Assembly: GCA_002914845.1 (NCBI GenBank)
Contig: JXTC01000147.1
Location: 186,001 to 250,000 of the forward strand
From: Trema orientale
Lineage: Eukaryota > Streptophyta > Magnoliopsida > Rosales > Cannabaceae
Direction: 5' to 3'
DNA: 64,000 nt
Numbering within the stretch: position 1 is the first letter of the stretch; every line of letters begins with the position of its first letter. Under the pieces are notes generated by a model that ran no database searches, had not been told where the DNA came from, and saw only the letters and a list, made by a program, of their open reading frames with translations. Position numbers and translations under genes: made by a program. Shown here in pieces: positions 36,868-48,017 of the stretch.

Positions 36868-39800
36868 ATGTGTGGAATACTCGCTGTTCTTGGTTGCTCC
36901 GATGACTCTCAGGCCAAAAGGGTCCGCGTTCTTGAGCTTTCCCGCAGGCAAATCCCATTCCATTCCTTTTTATTTGTTTATTTGTATTATTATTAATTAT
37001 TTAATTACCCTTTTAATTATATATTTCGTTTTTAAACTTATTTTGTATTCTGTTTCATCGCATTCCATTCCATATTTTTTTGAGTTAAAAAATTTTAAGT
37101 ATCTGGTTAAGTTCCTGTTGTTTATAAATGATCTTTTGGTCTTTTGAGCCTTATATGGATCGATAAAATCACCGAGTTTCCTTTAATATTGGAAAGTCCA
37201 GTACCTCGTAGTTATTCAGATAAATCAGAGCCTATGTATACGTTTTGTCTTTTTTGTGGACATGTAATATATATATATATATACACACACATATATGTGT
37301 GCGTCTTCCATGAGTAACACAAATGGTTTAACGACAGTATATTCCCATAGTAATAAGTTAAACATGAGAAGATTATTAAAAAAAAAAAAAAAGAGTTATC
37401 TGAGCTTAATCAGACCCAAAAGTTGGATATGGGAGCCTCTGCTACAACCTATCATATCGTATGTTGCAGTTAAATTTCATATCTTCCACCGATATCTGCA
37501 CTGCAGCACTGCTCATATAGTAACATATATCTATTTGTATCAGTATAACTAAGTAAGATACAAGAGTAACTCTTTGGAATTGAGATTTACCATCCAAATA
37601 CTCATACTTACCGTAGTCTCTCTGGTCGTGACTTTGCTTGCATAAGCAATAATAATAATAGTATATAGTATGTAGCAATCATTATATGATGACGTATGTA
37701 TTGGAAGGACGGACCCAAGTTTAGGCATCCCCAGCACCAAGCAATGATGGAATTAAAATAGAATAGCGTCCTTATCAATATCAGCCACTTATCTCCACTT
37801 ATCTTGCAATTACGATAAAGCATATGGGACGTGGGGTCCAGCAATGAAATTGTGGTCTAGGAGTAATATTTTGATAATCTGGGCCTTAAGTACTAGTTTT
37901 AAACAGGGACCTTTGCCGTACGTATACAAGGAATTGTACTGAAGTGTCACTGTTGTTGTTGTTGTAACTTGTACGTTGCAGATTAAAACACCGTGGTCCA
38001 GACTGGAGTGGCCTCTACCAGCACGGTGACTGCTACTTGGCTCATCAAAGGCTAGCCATCATTGACCCTGCTTCTGGTGACCAACCCCTGTTCAATGAAG
38101 ACAAGTCCGTTGTTGTCACGGTAATTTAACCGTATCCTCTAACCTTTTTTTATTTTTCTTTGTTTCAAATTTGTTACGTAGTTACTATTTACGTGTCGTA
38201 TCAGTATTATCGCATAACGTATAGAAGTTGAACTTAATTTGATTGTAACATATGTTGTAAAAATACCAGGTGAATGGAGAGATCTATAACCATGAGGATC
38301 TCAGGAAGCGTCTTCCCAACCACAAGTTCCGGACTGGCAGTGACTGTGATGTTATTGCCCATTTGGTGTGTCTTATCATTCTCTGCAAAATCTTTGTTAC
38401 TAACTTAAACCCCACTTTCTAACTTTCCATTTTGGAACTCAATAAAAGGAGATTAACTAAATGGTTTATGTGCGTTAATGTTATGCGATTTTTGTAGTAT
38501 GAGGAGTTTGGGGAAGACTTTGTGGACATGCTAGATGGCATATTTGCTTTTGTGCTGCTGGATACCCGAGACAACAGTTTCATTGCTGCTCGTGATGCAA
38601 TTGGAGTCACTCCCCTCTATATTGGTTGGGGACTAGATGGTATAGTCTTACTACTATATAGTTTATGCACTCTGTTTTTACACGGGACCGTTTTTGTTTG
38701 TTTTTCTATGTTGGACTTGTTAAGATCAAATGAATGATCATATATGGATTGTATTCAGGATCCATTTGGATATCATCTGAGTTGAAGGGTTTAAACGATG
38801 ATTGTGAGCATTTCGAGGTCTTTCCGCCCGGTCACTTGTACTCGAGCAAACAAGGCGGATTGAGGCGTTGGTACAACCCTCCATGGTTCTCTGAAGCTAT
38901 TCCATCAACCCCATATGATCCACTTGCTCTGAGAAATGCCTTTGAGAATGTAAGATACTCGTTAATTCTAATTCAATGTATAATAAGTCAAACTTTGTTC
39001 AACACAAATTGTGAGACTTCAGCTTATGGATTGAAATACTAAACATGCAGGCTGTCATCAAAAGGCTGATGACAGATGTACCTTTTGGTGTTCTACTCTC
39101 CGGTGGCTTGGACTCATCGTTAGTCGCCTCCATCACTGCCAGACACTTAGCAGGCACCAAAGCTGCTAAACAATGGGGAACACAGCTCCACTCCTTCTGT
39201 GTTGGTCTAGAGGTGAAACTACTTATTCAACAATTTCTTCTATGTGAAATATAGTAACATGACCTGACAAGACTTCTCTAGAGTATTTTATATACTTGGT
39301 ATTAAAATCTTCAATCTTGATGTTCGGAGCAGGGTTCACCCGATTTAAAGGCTGCTAGAGAAGTTGCAGACTATTTGGGGACAGTTCACCATGAGTTCCA
39401 CTTCACCGTTCAGGTATCATAAAGAAAAATCCGCTATGTTCGCTAAAGATCTAGCTCCTATTTTTCGTGAAAAGCGCGAATTGGTAAAGATTTCTGCCTT
39501 TCTTATGTAACAGGATGGAATAGATGCGATTGAGGATGTGATTTACCACATTGAAACTTATGATGTTACCACAATCAGGGCTAGCACACCAATGTTTCTT
39601 ATGTCTCGTAAGATCAAGTCTTTAGGTGTCAAGATGGTGATATCAGGTGAAGGCTCTGATGAAATCTTTGGTGGCTACTTGTACTTCCACAAGGCACCAG
39701 ACAAGGAAGAGTTCCACCATGAGACCTGTAGAAAGGTACTAGTTTAGCTTCTTTTGGTCTGTTTTAATTAGTATTTTGCTAGATTCCGGGTGCAAATAGC

Positions 39801-40936
39801 AAGTACTTAACTATTCTTTATTATGCAGATCAAGGCACTGCATCAGTATGATTGCCTGAGGGCAAACAAAGCAACATCAGCCTGGGGTTTGGAAGCTAGA
39901 GTCCCTTTCTTAGACAAAGAGTTTATTAACACCGCAATGTCTATTGATCCTGCGTTCAAGATGGTAAGATGAGAAGGAGAGTTTAGTCATAAGATTGCTT
40001 TATTTTTTGAACATGATCAAATTATAGAGCACAAAAAATAGTCAAACCGGATTCTGGTTCAAATTTTCACTGAAATTTTCAGATTAATAAAGATGAAGGA
40101 AGAATCGAAAAGTGGGTGCTTAGAAGGGCCTTTGATGATGAGAAGAACCCCTATCTGCCAAAGGTAAATTATACTTTTTTCAGACTTGTATTGGTACATG
40201 CTTCTGCCTTAAAAGCCTTTAAATCTTTTTTCTTTCTAAATATTGTTTCTATTTGATGCCCTGCAGCACATCTTGTACAGGCAGAAAGAACAGTTTAGTG
40301 ATGGGGTTGGATATAGCTGGATTGATGGCCTCAAAGCTCATGCTGCTCAACATGTAACACCACCACATAAATTGTTTCTTTTCTTTTTTATTTTTCCCCC
40401 CTCCTTTTTTCTTGCTATTTTCTTAACATTCTTGAAATCTGATTATTGTTGCTCATAATACTCACAGGTAACTGACAAAATGATGCTTAATGCTGCAAAC
40501 ATCTTCCCACACAACACTCCCACCACAAAAGAAGCCTACTACTACCGAACCATTTTCGAAAGGTTCTTCCCACAGGTAAAAATGCTCAGAGATATATAAC
40601 ATAATATTTACAAGGAATATGCAAGAGAAGATTAAAGTTTTTATGTTTAGCCTTGTTCTATTCTTCTTATTAACTTGTACTATTGTGTTTTGCTTGCAGA
40701 ACTCAGCCAGGCAGACTGTGCCAGGTGGAGCAAGTATTGCCTGCAGCACAGCCAAAGCTGTGGAGTGGGATGCCGCGTGGTCGAAGAATCTCGATCCCTC
40801 TGGCAGGGCAGCCCTTGGAGTGCATCTTTCTGCTTATGACAAAGCTTCGGCTAATAGTGGGGTGCTTCAACCAGAGATCATTAATAATGTACCACAGATT
40901 TCAGTGAGCACTCCCGGAGTTGAGATCCTAAGCTAA
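36868..40936 (+). CDS. ASN: Asparagine synthetase (glutamine-hydrolysing), copy 2, complete
   Basis: Thirteen exons: 36868-36947, 37982-38120, 38270-38365, 38498-38639, 38759-38949, 39051-39212, 39333-39413, 39514-39735, 39829-39963, 40083-40163, 40267-40353, 40468-40575 and 40700-40936. They join to 1761 nt, 586 aa, the usual plant length. The cytosolic enzyme transfers the amide nitrogen of glutamine to aspartate using ATP. The start [10 protein letters not shown] places the glutaminase nucleophile at Cys2 after Met removal. [15 protein letters not shown] and the remaining N-terminal domain follow. The synthetase domain has the PPi-loop SGGLDSS (233-239) and [12 protein letters not shown] (from 341). 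Intron 1 (36948-37981) has a GC donor (AG|GCAAAT); all others are GT-AG. The reading frame is intact. The gene is a tandem paralogue of the one at 54-3124. Nitrogen transport and remobilisation is the expected role. Confidence 0.96.
37267..37303. repeat. AT/AC microsatellite in intron 1 of asparagine synthetase copy 2
   Basis: Alternating TA, then CA/TA, then TGTGTG dinucleotides. It is a simple repeat with self-complementary ends. Confidence 0.8.
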
Positions 40937-41640
40937 TAATATTTGTACACACTATGCTAGCTTGAATAATAATTCGTGTGCCCATTTGAGGCTAGAAAAC
41001 ATTAAGATGAGAACCTCTGCCTTGGCTTGGTATATACCGTATAGGCAGTATGTAAAACTTGAGAGAGTAGTACTCTCTATATTATGGTGGTTTGAGATAT
41101 CCATGTTACCAATATCTATTGTAATGTGTTATGGTACAAGTTTTTGAAGTGTGTTCTCCTTATATTGGAGATGTTGATAAGATAAAAAGAGACACTTTCT
41201 CTTGTTTTGTTGCCAAGATTGAGACTTTGTATCGTATCAATTCTCATCCAACCTGTTCAACTCGGACCAAATCCCAGGCTATCTTCCAAGCTTCGATCTT
41301 TGATTTCATTTGATATGCAGGTCAGGAAACTGATGCGTAACTTGCTTTTCCACTAAAACTAGTTTAAAAGTCCAAAAAAAAAAAAGGGTTTGACTTCAAG
41401 CTTTTAACTTTTAGGACTACCTTTACAAGAAAAATAAAACAAATTGAAAAACTACTTTATAACACTACTTAACGTTGCTTAGTGAATCCCTTTCAAAAAT
41501 TTATCCAAACTCTTTGAATAAGGTTTGTTTCTGGCCTCGACTAATTAACTACAGATTAAGCTCTTGTCACATACTGGAGTTCAATACTTGTTTTTGCTTC
41601 TAATAAGGCAAAGCAGCAAGCAAGGGTTGTTGTAAAGGAG
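40937..41640. other. 3' flank of asparagine synthetase copy 2
   Basis: The first roughly 200 bp is the likely 3' UTR. It contains GTGCCCATTTGAGGCTAGAA, also found in the 3' UTR of copy 1. No further gene is seen. Confidence 0.5.
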
Positions 41641-41660
41641 CAATCTTGTGGCTGATGTGC

Positions 41661-41793
41661 TGTGCTGTTATAGTCCAAAACTGATAGCAGCCCAATTCGA
41701 TCAACCAGGTTTGTGTTGGTGTAAGGGTTGTTGTAAGATGATAGCAGTCCAATTCGATCAAACAGATTTGGGATGTTATAGTCCAAAACTGAT
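41661..41793. repeat. Tandemly repeated target sequence of the long element
   Basis: TATAGTCCAAAACTGAT occurs near 41669 and again just before the element at 41794. GATAGCAG-CCAATTCGATCAA occurs near 41684 and 41739. GGGTTGTTGTAAGATGA near 41725 resembles the sequence beyond the element (46942 joined to 47356). The pre-insertion locus was thus a diverged repeat of about 100 bp. Confidence 0.6.
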
Positions 41794-44700
41794 GGGTTTC
41801 AAACACTTTTTACCTACAAAAGAGAAAAAGATATGAATAGGATTAGGTTGGGGACCTTTAATTCTTTTTAGGACTATGATAATACAGTGACTTTTTAGGG
41901 ACTAAAAAAGAGGACTAGGTAAAGAGGAAAAAAAAAAAAAAACGGTTTCTAAACTTGCCTTTTGACCAAAAGTGAAAATGGTAGATAGAGCATTAAATGT
42001 TCCGTCCCCTCTCTCTCTTTCCCTCTAATCTGCCACCACTTTTTTCTCTCTTTCTTTTGCATTCTTGTTCTCTCTTTTTCTCTCACTTCTTTTTCTTTAT
42101 CTTCAGTTCTCTCTCTAAAGATCAGAGGCTTGGTTTCCATCTCTAGAGGAATATAAAAGCTCCCTGTAAACTCGATTAATCTCTCCATCTCCATGTCTCA
42201 TTGTATTTTATTTCATTCTCTTTCTCTCTCTCTCTCTCTCCCTCTCTTCTAGTTCATGATTTCTCTTTCTAGCTCTCTCTTTCTCTCTTTGTTTACAGTT
42301 GTGTTTTTTAACAACTATTTTACCATTTTGTAAAAAAACTTAGTTGGAAAGAGGTAAGGATTATATTGGGGAATTGTTTGGATTTTGAAGGTAAGTAATG
42401 AAGTTTTGTTAAAGATTAGTTTTTTATACTTAAAATTGAGTGTATAATATTTGAAGGAGGACCACAATACTAATCTGGGTATTATTGTGTCAAAAATTCT
42501 GTGTTTTGGTATACTCATCATCTTTTTAATATCTTGTAGATCTCGTTATGATGTCGTAGGTCAAACTGATCTTGATGTATAGTCAAGACTAACTTTTAAC
42601 TTGACCTTTGGTCAAGATCTCTTTGATATTTGGTCAATATTATATTGACTTGAAGAGGTAGGTCAAATTGATGTTGATGCATATTTAAGACTAACTTGAC
42701 CTTTAGTCAATATTATATTGAATCAACTAATGGAGGCTCAGTTAAACAAAAGTATTCATGCTGTGGCAATTCATGGCACAATAGACAGACTTGCTCTAAT
42801 CCGATTTTACTCCGTAGCACGATTAGTGAATCTGCAAACTGCCCTATAAGAATGGGACAAAAGGATCCTGACTTAGGGTTAAGAAACTCTTGCCTTGGGG
42901 GTAAGAAGTTATTGATTTGGGGTCAAGCAATTCTTAAAAAAAAGGCAAGAAATTATTGACTTAGGATCAAGATATACTTGACCCGAGGTCAAAAAGATAT
43001 TGATATAAGGAAATAAGTGCTTGACTTAGAGTCAAAAACATTTTCACTAGGGATCATAAAGTGTATATATGAAACTTAGTCACGATTTTATATATGATAT
43101 GTTCTTAAATTTATAAATTGAAATTTATTAACCTCATGTCAAGATTTTCTTATCTGAGGTCAAAAACTTTATTATATTTTATTTTCTAATTCATTAATTA
43201 GGTCAAAAACGTATTAACCCACATGTCAAGATTTTATTGACTGGGGTCATAATCTCTTTAATTTAAAAATTGAATACAATTTTATGTGCTTGTCAATTTA
43301 AGAAGTTCTTGACCTTGGGTCAAGCAGTATGTGATTTGAAATTAAGATATTCTTGACCTAGAATCAAGATAGCTCTGACATAGAGTAAGTTTTGCTTGAC
43401 TTGGAGTAATAAATAAGGTCTTTAACAAATGCGCTGAATTTCACTGAAATATTTACTAAATAAATGAGTTTTGACAAAATGATAGTTATCAAATATACCA
43501 AAAATAAATAATTTAAAACTAAGTTAACAATCATAAAAACCACAAGCCAAAAAAAAAAAAAAATTGTTTGAGCTACAACCAAAATAAAACATTGTCTTTG
43601 TTTCCCTAAATTGGGTCACTCATATCGGTCAGTTTCGGCATAGTCCTCATATTTTTATAATGCATGATAATACAACTCGCATGTAAGCTTATGACAGAAT
43701 TATTCTATCTTTTTGGCAACGACATTAGCAATTGGCTCGTCAGATATCAGGAACTCAGTATACTTGATAACAAACATATCACAATCCCAGCTGAATAATA
43801 GCAAAACATAAAGTTAAATAAAGCAATAATATTAAGTGAGGGTCAAGTGATACATGACCTTAGATCAAGCACTCCTTAACCCAGGGTTAAGTGGACCCAA
43901 AATTTGAACATTAGGTGGACTGAAAATTGTTATCCCTTTTGCAATGTCAGGTTTAACTTCAAATACAGCAATAGCATCAAGATGAGATAAACATTTTCCC
44001 ACTATAGAACATTTCTTCTCAACTAACTAATTGTGTGAGAGTTTCCCCTTTAACGAATCATAAACCATAATAAAGCGCAAAGAAATATTAACCATGAGCA
44101 AGAATTAACAAGAGATCAAGAGCTTCTTGACCTCAACTAGAGAAATTCAAATAAACAGGAGGTCAAGGACCTTTTGACCTATAGTCAAGGACTTCTTGAC
44201 CCAAGTCAAGGGCTTCTCGACTCGGAGGTCATAGAGCTTTTGATGTGAGGCTAACAAGCACTTGACGAGAGTCAAGAAAATATTGACTAGGGTTAAGAAA
44301 CACTTGGCTCGAGTTAGAAACTTAGGTAAACCCAAAACAGCTCAACATATGTACTTCAATGAAAAATGATGAATACTCACACCAAATAAGCATCCATACT
44401 ACTAATGAATCCCATAAATGGGTTAAATTTCACCAAAATTATACACTATACTAAAAATTATATCAACCAATGAAGTCCAAAATAGGTTTTTACCTAATAT
44501 ACAATCTCAAAAAACAAGAATTTTTGCATAAACATAAAATAAAAACTAACCTTTACTTCCTCCTCCGCAGCTTCAATCATAGTTTTACATTTCAATTATC
44601 ATTAGTTTTTGCTCTGGGAAATTAGGCTTTGCCGCAGACTTAGAAGGAGGTTATCACAAACTTAGATGGGAACTTTCTCATCTTTCCGGCCGATTTCATG

Positions 44701-46926
44701 GTTGGAGTTTTCGCAGAAGACTTCTTACCTTCATTTGAACAGGTCTTGGCCATTGTCGGAGTTTCTAGGTTCCTTGATAACACAAGAATTAAGAAAAGAG
44801 CTTAAATACAAAATTGGGTGTGAGATTTTTTAGTTTAAAGCAATTTTCAGTGATTTTTGACTTCATTTTGGGTGGCTTTTGCTTTTGATTTTCAGAGGTA
44901 AATGTGCGAAAAATGGAGAGTTTTGGGATTTTACGGGAAAGTATGTGGGATTGGAAATGTCAAATCTGGAGTGGGGTCATGTCATGTTAGACCATGGATG
45001 AGGTTGGCAAGGGGCATGTGAGTCTAAAAGTCTCTATGAGCCCCATTTTTCAGTCCTAAAAAAACTTATCCAAAAAATTAATCCTAAAAAGACTAAAAGA
45101 AACTAGTCTTATCCATGTCCTTTTCTCCCTACAAAAAAAAAATACAAAAATACGGTAGGTAAGTGTTTCTTCTAATTCTTGTACCACTTTTTTTAGATTA
45201 ATAATACTTTTTAAAAAGTTTTTAGAAAATACCATTTTTAAAAATGGTCACTAGTTACCAATATTTGAAAATTGGTTACCGGTTATGAGTTATCAGTTAT
45301 ATACCAATTATAAATATCTTTGGTTACTAGTTAGCAATGCTCGAAAACTAATTACCGGTTACTAGTTACTATTTTAGAAATGTCATTTTTTAAAAAAAAA
45401 TTTGAAAATAGTATTTTTCTTTTAAAAAATGCGGTACAAAATCTTGAGAAAAGGACATGGATAGGACTCTTTTCATCTCTTATAGACATTTTTAAAACCA
45501 GCTCCAATAATAAGTCTTATAGGACCAAATATTGAGGCCCACGCAAGTTAAAAGACTTAAATGCCCTAACTAAACCCTCAGCTAATACTACAGAAAAGCT
45601 GATATGACCCTTGATTGACATGATCCCATCAAAAGTCAAAGGTCAACATACTTCTCCATAAATTTCTCTCCACTTAATGTCAGCAAAGGTCAAGTTCCAT
45701 TTGACCTCAGAAAATATTAAGATCGACTTGACCTAAGGTCAAGTACTTCTTAACTTTGGGTCAAGTGGATCTTGATCTCATAACAAATTTTTAATTATGT
45801 GAAGTCATGAATCATTTACCTAACTGGAGGTCAACTGTACTTGACCTTAGATCAAGTAAAACTTGACCTGTTGTTTATTCAATCAGTTCATTTGGTTGAT
45901 TTAACTTAATATTTGTTTTTTATTTTTCAACTGGAATTGTGGTTTATTTGTTATTAGGTATGCAAAATTCTTTATGTCCGACTACAAAAACCGCTCAAAA
46001 ACGTTCACCGAAGTCAGTATTTAACCTCTTTGATTGATTCTTCTCATTTAAATGAGTACATAAAGTCCTAGAATGGCAAAAACTAGGTCAGCAAAATACA
46101 AGGAATGGGCAAAATCTTCAGCTACAAGGTCAGTGTGAAGGACAAGGAAGTTGTCATCTAAGTCCCCATTGACGAAGAAGAATAACCTATTTAAGTCCCC
46201 GTTTATATTTTTGTTGGCTGCTGTTTCAAATCAAGTAGTCATTCTTGACCTTAAGTCAAGTACTACTTAACTATTACTTGACCTGGGACTAAATAGGTAG
46301 TCTTTGACTTTACACCAAGTAGTACTTGACTACGTAGCCATAGACTACTTGACCTGTGACGTCTAAATCACTATTACGAAGAAGATGAATAGTTCAGCGA
46401 AAAAAATAATTATTTCAGCACAATAATCTCCAGACATAATTATAAACCTTCTTCAAAACGTTGATAAGTCATTGTCAAAGAATATCAAAGCTTTCGTTCA
46501 ATAGAATACATATTTCACCTTACTCGCAAATACCAAAGCTCTCCAATATCTAACAAACAAGCTTTGATTTGTTCCTAGTTTCTTAAAACTTCGATCTAGA
46601 CAAAAGATAGCAGGGAGGGAGAAAGAAAAAATACTGCAATAATGGAGAAAATAAAGTGAAATAGCATAGAAGAAAGAGAAGAAATAAAAGAGAAGAAAGA
46701 AATGGGAAGAAGGGCAATTTTAAAATATTTTTATTTCTCTCTTCATCAAGTCAAAAAGTTGGTCCTATCCATGTCAAAAAAACTTGCAAATCCTCAAAAT
46801 GTCAACTAGGGCCAAACTAGTCCTATCTATGTCCTTTTCTCCAAAATCTTAGAGGGGAAAAAAAATTGAGTCCACCACAAATTTGCTATTATTTACTAAA
46901 ATGGCCGTGGATGGCCTAATTTTCTC
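41794..46926. mobile_element. Roughly 5.1-kb unclassified transposable element with dense TTGAC/GTCAA array
   Basis: The left end GGGTTTCAAACACTTTTTACC and right end CCTAATTTTCTC resemble the termini of the ACCAGTTTC MITE family. Flanks AAAACTGAT (41785-41793) and AAAACAGAT (46927-46935) agree at 8 of 9 bases. Just inside the ends, GAGAAAAAGATATGAATAGG (41822) and the inverted CCTATCTATGTCCTTTTCTC (about 46829) form subterminal inverted repeats. Pyrimidine-rich DNA (41990-42290) is mirrored by purine-rich DNA (46600-46730). Between 42540 and 46370 I counted more than 45 TTGAC or GTCAA motifs, often paired as CTTGACC...GGTCAAG. A minus-strand ATG frame near 44753-44640 (MAKTCSNEGKKSSAKTPTMK) is the only protein hint, and no transposase is recognised. 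A Mutator-like origin is possible from the 9-bp duplication. Confidence 0.65.
45105..45469. mobile_element. ACCAGTTTC-family segment (copy 3) nested in the long element
   Basis: The central part (45130-45440) has the family's GGTTACCGGTTA / ACTAGTTACTATTTTA motifs and the GTACGG/GCGGTAC segments. It is bordered by inverted AGTCTTATCCATGTCC and GGACATGGATAGGACT, the same motif as the long element's subterminal repeat. It may be an insertion or an internal part of the element. Confidence 0.5.
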
Positions 46927-46955
46927 AAAACAGATCGCAAGGGTTGTTGTAAGAT

Positions 46956-47355
46956 CGGTTTCTAACACTTATACCTATAAAAACCGAAAAAAATTACAAA
47001 TATATGGAAGTCACACTTTTTTCCAATTTTTGTACGGTTTTTATTGGGAAAATATCACTTTTTAAAAAATATTTAGAAAAATATTATTTTTAAAATGGTT
47101 ACTAGTTATCAGTTTCTGGAAACTGGTTACTGGTTACTAGTTATATACCAGTTATAAATATCTTTAGTTACTAGTTATCAGTTTCCAGAAACTGGTTACC
47201 AGAAACCAGTTATTATTTTAAAAAATGATATTTTTCTAAATATTTTTTAAAAAATTGTATCTTTCTAATAAAAATCGTACCGTATCTTAAAAAATACAAA
47301 AACACCGTATTTTCAAATTTTTTTTCTCAAACACCGTATATTGTGTAATTTCCTC
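46956..47355 (+). mobile_element. ACCAGTTTC-family MITE, copy 4
   Basis: 400 bp between exact 9-bp duplications TTGTAAGAT (46947-46955 and 47356-47364). It begins CGGTTTCTAACACTTATACC and ends GTAATTTCCTC. The interior carries ACCAGTTTC / GAAACTGGTTACC palindromes. It lies only 20 bp beyond the right duplication of the long element. Confidence 0.8.
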
Positions 47356-47445
47356 TTGTAAGATGACTCCGTATGGCGCATGGAACTGGGTCCAGATAAT
47401 GGCCCAATTTGACTGATCACTGATCAGGTAAAAACAAAAAGAACG

Positions 47446-47450
47446 AAAAA
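47446..47450 (-). terminator. Pol III terminator of tRNA-His
   Basis: A run of five T on the minus strand begins one base after the tRNA 3' end, as usual for pol III termination. Confidence 0.75.
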
Positions 47451-47451
47451 T

Positions 47452-47523
47452 TGTGGCTGCTGGGATTCGAGCCCAGGTCTCCACGGCCACAACGTGGAAT
47501 TCTCACCACTAAACTACAGCCAC
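47452..47523 (-). tRNA. tRNA-His (anticodon GTG)
   Basis: A 72-nt cloverleaf on the minus strand. The acceptor stem GTGGCTG pairs with CAGCCAC and is followed by discriminator A. The anticodon stem CCACG pairs with CGTGG around the loop TTGTGGC, giving anticodon GTG. The T arm is CTGGG-CTCGAAT-CCCAG with B box GCTCGAATCCC. There is no intron. Upstream on the minus strand is ACAACAAA, the CAA motif common before plant tRNA genes. The extra G(-1) of tRNA-His is added after transcription. The gene looks functional and lies 97 bp from the end of the MITE copy 4. Confidence 0.95.
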
Positions 47524-48017
47524 TTTGTTGTCTAGTGCTTCTCCACTAATTTTAATATAACTGAACGAAAATGGTGTCGCTTCAAATAATAAAACTTCCA
47601 TTTAATTTAACCATTTCTAAGGGATCAAATGATAAAGACTAGAAAAATATTTTCTTTCCTCTTGTTTTTTTGGTTTTTTCTAAATGGAAAAGAATAGAAC
47701 AATATTATGCTTGCTAAACCAACCACATATCCATATCTTAACTTTGAAATCAGAAATTTGTAACACATGAGATGATTTCGAATGGCAATTTGTCATTAAT
47801 TGAAAATAACAAAATCTACATTGTAGATTACCACTAACAATGTTTTAGCGTTCCTATGTAACAAGGAAACTGTTTGGTATTTCCATTCAAATAATACAAG
47901 TGCATTACATTTTACTTTACAAAAGAGACAGAGGTGTCATTTTTTCACCCCTCTCAAAAATCATAGTACTAAATCGTACATCTTATATTATATTTGCTAT
48001 GTTAGGCTACACTAAAA
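47524..48017. other. Intergenic spacer between tRNA-His and the PMR5-like gene
   Basis: Includes the 3' flank of the PMR5-like gene. No other feature recognised. Confidence 0.5.

Noticed and set aside
42540-46370. CRISPR-like or satellite array suggested by the recurring TTGAC/GTCAA motifs
   Set aside because: Spacing and motif orientation are irregular with no constant repeat unit, and the context is a plant transposon.
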